Positions 54,120 through 63,622 of a stretch of 64,000 nt of DNA are shown piece after piece. The translations under genes and the position numbers were made by a program. Below the pieces are notes generated by a model, which saw nothing but the letters and a program-made list of their open reading frames with translations, did no database searches and had not been told where the DNA came from. Numbering within the stretch: the first letter of the stretch is position 1; each line of letters starts with the position of its first letter. The DNA comes from Rikenella microfusus (GTDB lineage: Bacteria; Bacteroidota; Bacteroidia; Bacteroidales; Tenuifilaceae): positions 83,967 to 147,966 of the forward strand of contig DYKO01000008.1 of NCBI GenBank assembly GCA_020722565.1, written 5' to 3'.

Positions 54120-54821
54120 TTACTTTCGGTTTTCTAAAACTCGTAATACTTCCTCCTTATATAAACGGCCTATTGGAATTTCCTGTTCATTAATTTCAAC
54201 TGAAGTTGAATTAAAGGCACTAATGTGTTTTAAAGCAATAATAAAGGAACGATGAACTCTAGCAAACTTATCCTTGGGTAATTCATTTTCAAAACTACTG
54301 ATGCTCTGTTTGGTAATTACTGTTCGGGCATGGGTTACCACCTTAACATAATCCTTGAGACTCTCAACATACAAAATATCGTCAACCCTAATCCTTATAT
54401 TTTTTTTGTTTTCCTTTAGTAGAATATATTCATCATCATGTTTTTCAGGAAGTTTTGTTTTATTTGTCAATAACTCCAAGGCCTTTGCATATGACCTGAG
54501 AAGTCGTTCAAGTGTTACGGGTTTCAATATGTAGTCAGCAATATTAAGTTCAAAACCATCAACTGCATAATCGCGGTTAGCGGAAGTTATAATTACCACG
54601 GGAGGATTCTGCAAACTTTTAAGCAGTTCTATTCCGGTTAATTTAGGCATTTCCACGTCTAAAAAAATAATATCGATACTGTTATGTTGCAAAAACTCAA
54701 ATGCAGATAATCCGTCGCTAAATGTTGCAACAACATCAACGCCGGGTATTTTTGAAAGGTAACCTTCTAAAACTGCAATAGCAAGAGGCTCATCATCAAC
54801 AATAATGGCTCTATAATTCAT
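54120..54821 (-). CDS. LytTR-family response regulator
   Basis: A 233-residue regulator. The receiver domain (residues 1-120) has acidic residues DDE at 9-11, phospho-acceptor D55 in IIFLDVEMPK and Lys in YILKPVTL. The LytTR DNA-binding domain covers about 135-233, with LYVESLKDYVKVVT and the FARVHRSFIIAL segment. It is the obvious partner of the propeller kinase downstream. Target genes are unknown; the disrupted M6 protease gene lies divergently next to it. Confidence 0.94.
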   Translation of the reverse strand: MNYRAIIVDDEPLAIAVLEGYLSKIPGVDVVATFSDGLSAFEFLQHNSIDIIFLDVEMPKLTGIELLKSLQNPPVVIITSANRDYAVDGFELNIADYILKPVTLERLLRSYAKALELLTNKTKLPEKHDDEYILLKENKKNIRIRVDDILYVESLKDYVKVVTHARTVITKQSISSFENELPKDKFARVHRSFIIALKHISAFNSTSVEINEQEIPIGRLYKEEVLRVLENRK

Positions 54822-55084
54822 TGCTCAATGGATTAGCTTTGCAATTTAATACTTTTTGACACATAAACTTTAAAATGATAGGGTACAAATCCATTCTTTA
54901 ATACTATATTGCTGTTTATCAATCACATAACCATTATCGCCCAAAATGTGGCATTTTGTAAATTGAAAGAAGTTTTATATCGACTAAAACTAGGATTTAT
55001 GAATGCATACATTGATATAAGATTTATATTAAATTATCTTGCAGACACCATTAAATCAACCAAACTAAACAAAAAACAAGCATT

Positions 55085-58000
55085 ATGAGAAAAATCTACT
55101 CGCATTACTAGGCATTTGTATAGCAACATTTATGCTATGGGAGAGTCAGACATTAGTTATACCGGCATTTAATAGACTAATTCAATACAAGCAGACAAAT
55201 GGGAAAACCCTAACTATTTACCTAAAAGGAGATGAAAAGGTAAAATGGGCTACTACCGAAGATGGCTATACTATTTTGCTAAATAATAAAAGCGTTTATG
55301 AGTATGCTATTCAGAACATGAAGGGCGATTTGTATCCCTCAGGTGTAGCCGTAAATAATATTAAGGAAAGAACTTCAGAAGAAAAAGAGCTAGTTTCTAA
55401 GATTCCAAAAGGCTTATACTATAGCAAAAGCCAGGTATCGATGCTAAAAAGCATTTGGGAAATTAAATCTGCTGAGGCTCAAAAAGCCTTCCCAACAACA
55501 GGAAACCGCAAACTTATCTGTCTCTTGATAAGATTTAAAGATAAAGCCTTTACAAAAACAAAAAGCGACTTCAACAACTTGTTCAACCAGGTTGGCTATA
55601 ATGTAGGCAACGCAACAGGTAGTGTGAAGGATTACTACCTTGAGAACTCATGGAGTCAGTTCAACCTCACTGTTGATGTATTTGGCCCTTACACTGCTAG
55701 CCAAAATATGTCGTACTATGGCGCTAATGATTCATATGGTAATGATCAAAATCCACGTACACTTGTAACGGAAGCCGTTAATGCCGCTGATGCAGCTGCA
55801 AACTTCGCTAACTACGATAACGATGGCGATGGTACTGTAGATGGTGTTTACGTTATTTATGCAGGCTACGGCGAGGAGGCTGGTGCTAGATCAAACGCCA
55901 TTTGGGCACATGCATGGAATATTAACCCAGTAACCAAAGATGGAAAAACTGTTAGCAGGTACTCCTGTTCGGCTGAGCTTAGAGGAAATTCTGGAACCAC
56001 AATAACATCCATTGGAGTTATTTGCCACGAGTTTGGTCACGTACTGGGTGCCCCCGACTACCATGATACCGATTACAGCACCGGTGGACAATTTGAAGGT
56101 ACCGGCAACTGGGATATTATGGCTAGCGGTTCATGGAACAACAATGGCGATACCCCAGCTCACCATAATGCCTATACAAAAGTTAAAATTTATGGCTGGG
56201 CATCTGCCACTGTTCTCTAGTCGGCTTCAAATGTTACTGTTAAACCCGTTGAATCCAATAAGAGTTTTTATCAGATTAACTCCACTACTAGTGGTGAATA
56301 CTGGCTTATGGAAAATCGTCAGAAAGAGGGATTTAATGCCGCTATACCTGGTCATGGTTTAGTTATTTACCATGTTCATAAAGATGTAGCTACTGCAAGC
56401 AGCTCCAACAATATCAATAACACCTATCCACAAAAGATGTATCCGGTATGCGCAAGCGCAACCACCAACCCCGGAACAACTTCAAGTTCCTACGGCAGCA
56501 TTAACAGTACAGGTTGTCCATTTCCTGGAAGTAGCAACAAAACATCATTCACCGATGCCACAACTCCAAACATGAAGGCGTGGGCAGGAGCAAACACAGG
56601 GAAACCAATTTCGAATATTGCTGAAAATGCAACAACCAAAGATATTACATTTGCTTTCATGGGAGGGTCTGGTGGTGGGACAGCACCAACAACCACTACA
56701 GTTGCAACTTCATCTATCACAACCAATAGCGCCAAACTTAATGGCAGCGTAAATGCAAATAATGCCACAACCACCGTTACCTTTGAATGGGGAACTACAA
56801 CAAGTCTGGGCAACAGTATTATTGCTACCCCCAATAGCGTAACCGGAACAACCAACACTAATGTAACCGCAAGCCTTACCGGCCTTAGTGCTAACAACAC
56901 TTACTACTTCAGGGTTAAAGCTGTTAACTCCAACGGTACAACCTACGGCAGCACCATGAGTTTCACCACTGCTGCTAAGCCTACTTCGGTGAGCCTACCC
57001 TACTCGCAAACCTTTAGCAGTTCGACAATGCCAAGTGGTTGGACAACCCAAAATACAGGGACAAGCATTACTGAACGTTGGAGTGTTTCGAATTCCAACA
57101 AAGCAGGAGGCAGCGCATATGAAATGAAGTGCACCTATCAAAATGTTAATCCCGGATCCACTCGTCTTATTACTCCGGCAATTAATACATCAGGAGTAAG
57201 CAAGATAACCCTAACCTTCCGCCACATGTTAGATGCATACAGTACCGGCGCAACACTAAGAGTTCAAACCTCGAACGATAAAACCAACTGGACCAACACA
57301 TCATGGTCAGAAGCAACAACAAGTTCAAATATTGCCGCGACCACTGTAACTGTGAACATTAACACGAACCTCAACTCAGCAACTACCTACATTGCCTTTG
57401 TTGCAGAGGGGAACCTGTACAATATTGACTACTGGTACATCGATAATGTATCGGTTGCTGCAGGAAGTGGTGCTACAACTCCCACTGTAACTACAGGTAG
57501 CGTTAGCAACATTACCTCCAGCACAGCAACTGTTGCAGGCAATGTAACCGCCGACGGTGGTACAACAATAACTGCACGTGGAATATGTTACAGCACCACG
57601 CAAAACCCCACTATATCCAATAGTAAGGTTTCAAGTGGTTCAGGCACTGGTTCGTTCAGTGCAACACTAAGCAGGCTTTCACCTAACACAACCTATTATG
57701 CAAGAGCCTATGCAACTAATGCACAGGGGACCTCTTATGGTAGTCAGGTATCCTTTACAACCTCAGGTGGTTCCACAGTAACCTACTGCGCTTCTAAGGG
57801 CAGTAACTCATCGTACGAATGGATTGACCTTGTTCAGTTTGCTGGAATCAATCGTACATCTGGAAACGATGGCGGTTATAAGGATATGACCAGCATGCAG
57901 GCTACAGTTGCAAGGGGTTCAGCCTACACCATTTACATCAGTGCCGGATTCAAGAGCACTGCATACACCGAATATTGGGCTATCTGGATTGACTACAACA

Positions 58001-58500
58001 ATAATGGCACTTTTGAAGATAGTGAAAAAGTAGTTAGCGGTTCATCAGCGAGCAGCGGTACACTATCGGCAAATATTACCATCCCCACTACAGCTACATT
58101 AGGAGTAACCCGTATGCGCGTTAGCATGAAGTACAATGCTGCACCCACTGCATGCGAAACCATTAGCTACGGAGAGGTTGAGGATTATAATGTTAACATT
58201 ACAACGGGTTCTTCTGCTCCAAATGTTAACACACCATTTGCCGAAGAACTTGGCAAAGAGCAAAATGAAATCTTCACAATATTCCCCAACCCTGCAACCG
58301 AAAAGTTCAATATTGTTCTTAATGGTATCGAAGGTCAGGTAACTGCCCGTATTTACGATTTGCACGGAGCCGTTGTTAAGTTCCTGATGCTTAACGATAG
58401 AATTACAACTATCGACATTAACGATTTAGCTGCAGGCATTTACATGCTATCCATAGACGATGAAAAAGAGCCTATAACAAAACGGTTTATCAAAAAGTAA
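55085..58500 (+). pseudogene. Disrupted M6-family metalloprotease with T9SS sorting domain
   Basis: Reading ATG 55085 with one extra A in the A-run 55090-55094 gives a signal peptide (MRKNLLALLGICIATFM), so the gene has lost a base there. It then reads in one frame as an M6 immune-inhibitor-A-like protease with zinc motif HEFGH, NNNGDTPAHHNAYTKVKIYGW, and on to an in-frame TAG at 56218-56220. Past that stop the same frame continues 760 codons: fibronectin-III-like domains, a cleaved-adhesin-like domain, a GEVED domain and a C-terminal Por-type sorting domain (FPNPATEKF). An intact protein would be about 1,140 residues and secreted by T9SS. The TAG replaces one codon, probably CAG. Confidence 0.85.
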
Positions 58501-58533
58501 TAGCTGCTAAAGTGTTTTGAATTGTGTTTGCTG

Positions 58534-58568
58534 CGGGGTGATCCAAAAGATCACCCCGTTTTTTTTGC
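58534..58568 (+). terminator. Intrinsic terminator after the M6 gene
   Basis: CGGGGTGATC (58534-58543) pairs with GATCACCCCG (58549-58558), followed by eight or more T. The intact terminator fits recent gene decay. Confidence 0.9.
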
Positions 58569-58859
58569 GATAGCTATATCGAATTTCAAAAATTCACCAT
58601 TTAGACAATTTTTTACCCCGATAAGTTTCGTATGGATATATGTCCAAGGTTTTTATTGTACCTTACTTAAAAACAATCTGCTATTGAATATTTTCATATC
58701 AATAGCTATCAACTTATTCCATATCCATTGAATATAAAAGTGAATATGAGTTTTATTTCGATTTATAGATTTCTCAACACATTAATAATCAACGCTTAAA
58801 ATAGTAGTACGTTTATTCTAAGGCCCACAGCTCATGATTTATCATCTTTTTAACTTTTT

Positions 58860-58876
58860 TTTAGAATAATTCTAAA
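58860..58876. promoter_or_regulatory. PerR/Fur-type palindromic operator upstream of osmC
   Basis: The 17-base palindrome TTTAGAATAATTCTAAA has two perfect 8-base halves around one base. Its core, TTAGAAT-n-ATTCTAA, has the 7-1-7 form of PerR boxes known in Gram-positive bacteria. It lies 41 bases before the -7 box of an OsmC-family gene. A peroxide- or metal-responsive regulator is the natural reading; no regulator gene is in the window. Confidence 0.5.
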
Positions 58877-58917
58877 TATTCATTTAATCAAAACATATAG
58901 ATATGTTGTTTAGTTAA

Positions 58918-58925
58918 TAAATTTG
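58918..58925 (+). promoter_or_regulatory. -7 box of the osmC gene
   Basis: TAAATTTG matches TAnnTTTG and predicts initiation near 58932, about 23 bases before the ATG. No -33 TTTG is found at the usual spacing, as would fit an activator-assisted or regulated promoter. Confidence 0.5.
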
Positions 58926-58954
58926 CAACCCTTAAACAATAAAACAAAAAAGAT

Positions 58955-59350
58955 ATGGAGTTTGAAGTAACTTTTAGAAGCAAAAAACAGGTTATTGCCC
59001 ACATTGGAGAGCATGATATTTTAACCGATCAGCCGGTTTACGGCGGTGGCGATAATGAGGGACCAGCGCCATTTACCTTATTTTTGGCATCAATTGGTAC
59101 CTGTGCCGGTATTTACGTTAAATCGTTCTGCGACCAGCGAGGAATACCAACCGACAAAATTAAAATTGTGCAGAAACATCAATTTAACCCACTTACCCAC
59201 ATGATAGAGAACCTTGAACTGGAAATTAGGTTACCATCAGATTTCCCGGAAAAGTACAAGGATGCAGTGATAAAAGCTGCAGACCAGTGTGCGGTTAAAA
59301 AACATTTGCACTACGCACCCCAGATGAGCGTGACCACAAAAACAATTTAA
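58955..59350 (+). CDS. OsmC family peroxidase-like protein
   Basis: A 131-residue OsmC/YhfA-type protein, which reduces peroxides through two cysteines. The first Cys is in LASIGTCAGIYV and the second in AADQCAVKKHL. The GGGDNEGPAPFTLF segment is the family loop. The first Cys lies in a G-T-C rather than the usual S-C context. A palindromic operator and promoter precede it (58860-58925), and a terminator follows, so it is a single-gene unit. Confidence 0.9.
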   Translation: MEFEVTFRSKKQVIAHIGEHDILTDQPVYGGGDNEGPAPFTLFLASIGTCAGIYVKSFCDQRGIPTDKIKIVQKHQFNPLTHMIENLELEIRLPSDFPEKYKDAVIKAADQCAVKKHLHYAPQMSVTTKTI

Positions 59351-59386
59351 AAAGAAACTCCCACTCATGTGTGGGAGTTTCTTTTT
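59349..59386. terminator. Bidirectional intrinsic terminator (osmC / S46 peptidase)
   Basis: A perfect 16-bp stem (59349-59364 with 59371-59386) with A- and T-runs at its base, serving both convergent genes. Confidence 0.9.
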
Positions 59387-59393
59387 AATTAAT

Positions 59394-61580
59394 TTAAAGG
59401 ATTGTTAGCTCATTAATAATGTGCTTTGACTCCCCAAACCTATCGATAATAAACAAAACATACCGGATATCAACAACAATGGTTCTTTGGATTTGGGGTT
59501 CATACATAAAGTCGCAGGCCATTGCTTCAGAGTTGCCATCGAAGGCTATTCCAATGAGCTCACCATTTGCATTCAAAACAGCGCTTCCTGAATTTCCACC
59601 GGTAATATCGTTATTGGTTAAAAAACAAACGGGCATTACCCCATTGGCACCATATGGGCCGTAATCCTTTTGTTCCCATAGCTGTCGGAGCTTTGGATGT
59701 ACAACAAATACTTCGGAATTGGGGTTTTCCTTTTCCATTACTCCATCAAGCGTAGTGTAGTATTTATGGTAAATTCCATCTTTGGGTTTATAGCCACTAA
59801 CCTTACCATAGGTTAACCGTGGGGTTGAGTTGGCATCGGGATAGGATAACTTATCCTTATTCATTTCCCTTAACCCACGTGTAAAAAGCTGCATAGCCCT
59901 GTAGTAATCGTATTTGGCATTTTGCATGGCATGTGAAACTGAGTCCCAAAGGGCCTGATAGTTATAGTATAATATAAGCAATGGATCCTTTAGTAAAGAA
60001 TCGACATACGGATACCTAACTATCTTTTTGAGATTCTCCGGTGAGGTGAAATAAGAGTGCGCATAGAAAGCATTAACATAGTAGGGATAAGTTAATTCGA
60101 CACTATCGGTGCGTTTTAGTGCATCTATCATACCCAAATTACTTGCCTCGCCTGTATATTTAAGGAGAGCTCCTAAAGCAATCGAGTACAGATGAACATC
60201 GGGATAAAAATGATACTTTTCGAATATGGATGGAATTTGATTTTGAAGAACTTTAGCTTCTTTTCGGATAAAATCCTTTTTGAGACTTAATCGACTATGG
60301 GGTTTCCCTTGCATTAATATAGCGTTAATAAAATCGTTGCAAGCCTGAACATTTTTGTAAACATCAACCGGATAAAATGAAAGGGCCGAAAGCGCTTCCT
60401 CTACCTCCTCCCAGTGATTCTGACTTGCAGTATAAAAATAATTCTCTAAAATGGGAAGGCTGGTAACATAGCGGCTATTAAGGGAGGGATTCTGGTTAGC
60501 CCAACTTCTAAGGCTATCTTCACGTGCGGCCAAGCGTTCTACTACATTATAGCGAAACATTGATTCAGCTTGCCAAACATCTTTTTGGTAGAAGTTTACC
60601 AGATAATCGTGTTTATCAGTATAGTTAACCTTAACAGCGGGATCGTTACGTTGAGCATTTTTAATTACATCAATCATCTCGCCCCATACAGTTCGTTTAA
60701 AATTGGCCACTACCTCACGGTTATAAAGAGCCTCATAGGATGAAGCATACCTATGGGTACGCCCCGGGAAACCAATAATCATGGCAAAATCGCCCTCACT
60801 AACTCCTTGAATATTGATTTTAAGATAATTTTTCGACTTTAAAGGGATATTTTTGGGACTATATTCGGCAGGTTTGCCATCGGGCGATGTATAAATACGA
60901 AAGACACAAAAATCGCCTGTATGACGTGGCCAATGCCAATTGTCAATATCTCCACCAAAATTTCCTATTGAAGTTGGGGGAACCCCAACCAGGCGTACAT
61001 CGAGGTAACGCTCGTAGCGAAACATGTAAAATTCGTTGTAATTGTAAAAGGGGCGAACTACGGTGTAGTACCCTGAAACTGCAGAAATGGAGTCTTGGAG
61101 CTGCAGCATCCTTATGTTGATCAGTTCGAAGTAATCCTGATTGGAAAGGGAATTGCTAACCCCACTGAGTACATCGGAAGTAACATCGGTAATATCAACT
61201 AAAATTAGTGCGGTTTTTCCCTCTGCAGGCAGCTCTTCGGCAAACGACTTTGCCCAATATCCATCGCGCAAAAGATTGTTGCTAACACTGCTAAGCTCCT
61301 GAACTGCATCCAACCCACAGTGATGATTGGTAAAGAAAAGCCCATTGGGTGATATTAACTCAGCACTACAACCACCATCGTCAAATTGCACAATGGCATC
61401 CTTTAAACTCGATTTATTAACGCTGTATATGTCCTCTGCGGTTAACCTAAATCCCAGCGCCTGCATGGCAGGAATATTTTTACTGATAAGGTTTAACATC
61501 CACATTCCCTCATCGGCAAAGATTGATAGGTTAAACCCTAAAAGTAAAATTGTTGATAGTAACAGTAGTTTGTTTTTCAT
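59394..61580 (-). CDS. S46 family dipeptidyl-peptidase (DPP7-like)
   Basis: A 728-residue exported serine peptidase. The signal peptide is residues 1-22. Catalytic His is in FFTNHHCG (H86/H87), Asp in GGDIDNWHWPRH and nucleophile Ser in GGNSGSAVL. The specificity position of Porphyromonas gingivalis S46 enzymes is the residue after F-D in the VGIxFD loop. Here it reads AFDGNSEAM, so it is Gly, as in DPP7 (hydrophobic residues), not Arg as in DPP11 (Asp/Glu). It removes dipeptides from oligopeptides in the periplasm. Confidence 0.93.
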   Translation of the reverse strand: MKNKLLLLSTILLLGFNLSIFADEGMWMLNLISKNIPAMQALGFRLTAEDIYSVNKSSLKDAIVQFDDGGCSAELISPNGLFFTNHHCGLDAVQELSSVSNNLLRDGYWAKSFAEELPAEGKTALILVDITDVTSDVLSGVSNSLSNQDYFELINIRMLQLQDSISAVSGYYTVVRPFYNYNEFYMFRYERYLDVRLVGVPPTSIGNFGGDIDNWHWPRHTGDFCVFRIYTSPDGKPAEYSPKNIPLKSKNYLKINIQGVSEGDFAMIIGFPGRTHRYASSYEALYNREVVANFKRTVWGEMIDVIKNAQRNDPAVKVNYTDKHDYLVNFYQKDVWQAESMFRYNVVERLAAREDSLRSWANQNPSLNSRYVTSLPILENYFYTASQNHWEEVEEALSALSFYPVDVYKNVQACNDFINAILMQGKPHSRLSLKKDFIRKEAKVLQNQIPSIFEKYHFYPDVHLYSIALGALLKYTGEASNLGMIDALKRTDSVELTYPYYVNAFYAHSYFTSPENLKKIVRYPYVDSLLKDPLLILYYNYQALWDSVSHAMQNAKYDYYRAMQLFTRGLREMNKDKLSYPDANSTPRLTYGKVSGYKPKDGIYHKYYTTLDGVMEKENPNSEVFVVHPKLRQLWEQKDYGPYGANGVMPVCFLTNNDITGGNSGSAVLNANGELIGIAFDGNSEAMACDFMYEPQIQRTIVVDIRYVLFIIDRFGESKHIINELTIL

Positions 61581-61599
61581 AGTGTAGAATTTGTAAGAT

Positions 61600-62832
61600 T
61601 CATTTCTGAGTTAGATGAGCAACCGATAACGTTAAAAGTAAAAATAATGATAATATTAATACCAAACTTTGGCCTCTGCTTTTTTCTATACTGGTAAGCT
61701 GTAAAGCCAAAATATCATTTGAATTTGAGAATATCGAAAGGGGCACATCGCGCCAGTGCCATTTCCCTATAATTGTTCCATTTAACAGCAAAAGCACACC
61801 AGGATGGGATCGTACAATGGTTTTGAGAAGTATTTCATCGGCCTGCAACAGCGGTAGATACAAGCCGCGCTTATCCTGTAGTTCTACCAAATCGCTTCCC
61901 ACCATAGCGGTTAACACATATGCCTTTATATTTGCTGACATCAACAATTTTTGCAGTTCAAGCAACCTTTTGATGCATGGCTCTGTCAGATAATTTTTTG
62001 ATGGAATAACTACCAAAACTAAATAACCCTTTGAATGTAGTATGCTATCGGTATAATCAATCCCCAGTTCAGAGTAAAGCGAAAAATTAGTTATTGGAGG
62101 GGTGTATCCTTTTTTAACAAGTATCGATTTAGAATCCACAAAGGTCCAGGTTGAGTCATCCCAGGGATAGTTTGTTTCATCAAATTCCTTTACCTGTCCA
62201 TTTTTGGAGTAATAAAGAATTGTTTTGTACTCATCGTGGGAGGCGTTTTCGGGGATACGGGTATACTCGTAAAGATTAGCCCCTATATGAAATGGCCTGA
62301 AATCGAGCATGGGTTGATTCCTGTAGCCATGGATTGAAGGCGCAACAGCAAAAATAAGCAAAACAATGGTAAGTATAACTTGATGAAGCGTTCTGTAGGA
62401 GTCGGTCAATTTTTTTCGATTAGCAAACAGCACAGCCGCTGCACCCATAAAAATAACATTCTTATAAAAGGTTTCCCAATTGGATAACTTAACGGCATCG
62501 CCAAAGCAACCACAATCGGAAATTGGATTTGTAATAGCTAAAACAAGAGTTAGGGGAGTAAAAAATAACATGAACAGAAATGCCCCCCAAATAGCTAACC
62601 TGATTCTTATGCCAAAAAGCAGTAGCAGACCTATGTAAAACTCAGCAGCTGCAAGAGTAATGGAAAGCAGCAATGCCGTGGGATTTAGAAACTGCAAATG
62701 AAACGAAACAAAATAATCGCCTAGTTTATAGGCAGTTCCCCATGGATCGATTCCCTTAACAAATCCTGAAAAAATAAATACAATGGCTAAAAGATAGCGA
62801 GACAAAACTGTTAATTTATCTAACCATTTCAT
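61600..62832 (-). CDS. DoxX/MauE-type membrane protein with thioredoxin-like C-terminal half
   Basis: A 410-residue protein. The first ~150 residues are a four-helix DoxX/MauE-like membrane domain (LLAIVFIFSGFVKGIDPWG, FYIGLLLLFGIRIRLA, ISDCGCFGDAV with a Cys pair). The second half, outside the membrane, has a thioredoxin-like layout (LVVIPSKNYLTEPCIKRLLE, HPGVLLLLNGTIIGKW), ending in another membrane helix. The best match I know is the BT_3928 family of Bacteroidota. A redox role is inferred. It overlaps tmk by four bases. Confidence 0.8.
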   Translation of the reverse strand: MKWLDKLTVLSRYLLAIVFIFSGFVKGIDPWGTAYKLGDYFVSFHLQFLNPTALLLSITLAAAEFYIGLLLLFGIRIRLAIWGAFLFMLFFTPLTLVLAITNPISDCGCFGDAVKLSNWETFYKNVIFMGAAAVLFANRKKLTDSYRTLHQVILTIVLLIFAVAPSIHGYRNQPMLDFRPFHIGANLYEYTRIPENASHDEYKTILYYSKNGQVKEFDETNYPWDDSTWTFVDSKSILVKKGYTPPITNFSLYSELGIDYTDSILHSKGYLVLVVIPSKNYLTEPCIKRLLELQKLLMSANIKAYVLTAMVGSDLVELQDKRGLYLPLLQADEILLKTIVRSHPGVLLLLNGTIIGKWHWRDVPLSIFSNSNDILALQLTSIEKSRGQSLVLILSLFLLLTLSVAHLTQK

Positions 62833-63530
62833 AATCGAGCTATTTTTAATAACTTCCGAGATGTCACTTCATTTAATATCAGGGATGAAATAGCTTCAGG
62901 AACCAACATATTACCATTTTCATCGGCGCACTCCAAAACAACAAAATTTGAGTTTTCGTGTTGCTGGGTTAGATATATTTGTCTAACCCGTTCCTGAAAG
63001 GTAAGATCTTTCTCATGAATATCGTCCTTCCCATTTAAATAGGAACGTTCACCACCCTGCCGTTTTTCAGTCAAGCGTAGGCGTGTAAAATCAAAGGGCA
63101 CGTTCAAAAAAATAATTAAATCGGGGCGAGGTATTCCAAAATGTTCAAATTCAAGGCTAAGAATCCATTTGCGTAGGGTATCAACCTGTAATTTATCAGA
63201 TAGCTTTGCACATTGAAAGGCCACATTGGAATAAACGTAGCGGTCGAGCAGAACCACATGGCCTTCGGCCAACCAGTCTCGCAATATTGGTGCTGCGTCC
63301 ATTCTATCGCATGCATATAGCAATGCCACCACGTAGGGATCAACGGAATCGATAGCGCCTAAATCGCCACGCAAAAAACGGGCTATCAATTCCCCAAAAA
63401 AAGGCGCTTCCACTCTGGGAAAATGTAGAAAATGAGAAGGGATACCATTTTTTTGCAGGTACCTGCTTAAAATTTCTATTTGCGTTGACTTTCCTGCCCC
63501 ATCGAGCCCTTCAATAACAATCAAAGCCAT
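62829..63530 (-). CDS. tmk: Thymidylate kinase
   Basis: A 233-residue dTMP kinase, phosphorylating dTMP for DNA synthesis. The P-loop is EGLDGAGKST (residues 7-16). The DR(Y/H) motif is LLDRYVYSN, and the lid region lies around the KRQGGERSYLN segment. Slightly longer than the usual ~210 residues because of inserts. It overlaps the DoxX/MauE gene by four bases and is divergent from folP. Confidence 0.93.
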   Translation of the reverse strand: MALIVIEGLDGAGKSTQIEILSRYLQKNGIPSHFLHFPRVEAPFFGELIARFLRGDLGAIDSVDPYVVALLYACDRMDAAPILRDWLAEGHVVLLDRYVYSNVAFQCAKLSDKLQVDTLRKWILSLEFEHFGIPRPDLIIFLNVPFDFTRLRLTEKRQGGERSYLNGKDDIHEKDLTFQERVRQIYLTQQHENSNFVVLECADENGNMLVPEAISSLILNEVTSRKLLKIARL

Positions 63531-63622
63531 GTAACAATTGGGAATTAATATTCAACAATCATTAAAAATTAACCAATGTTTCGTAATTTTAGCAACTGAA
63601 ATAAACTGCAAGATATAAAAAA

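Noticed and set aside
58522-58731. 69-codon ORF downstream of the M6 gene
   Set aside because: It begins inside the terminator stem and has a composition typical of random AT-rich sequence.
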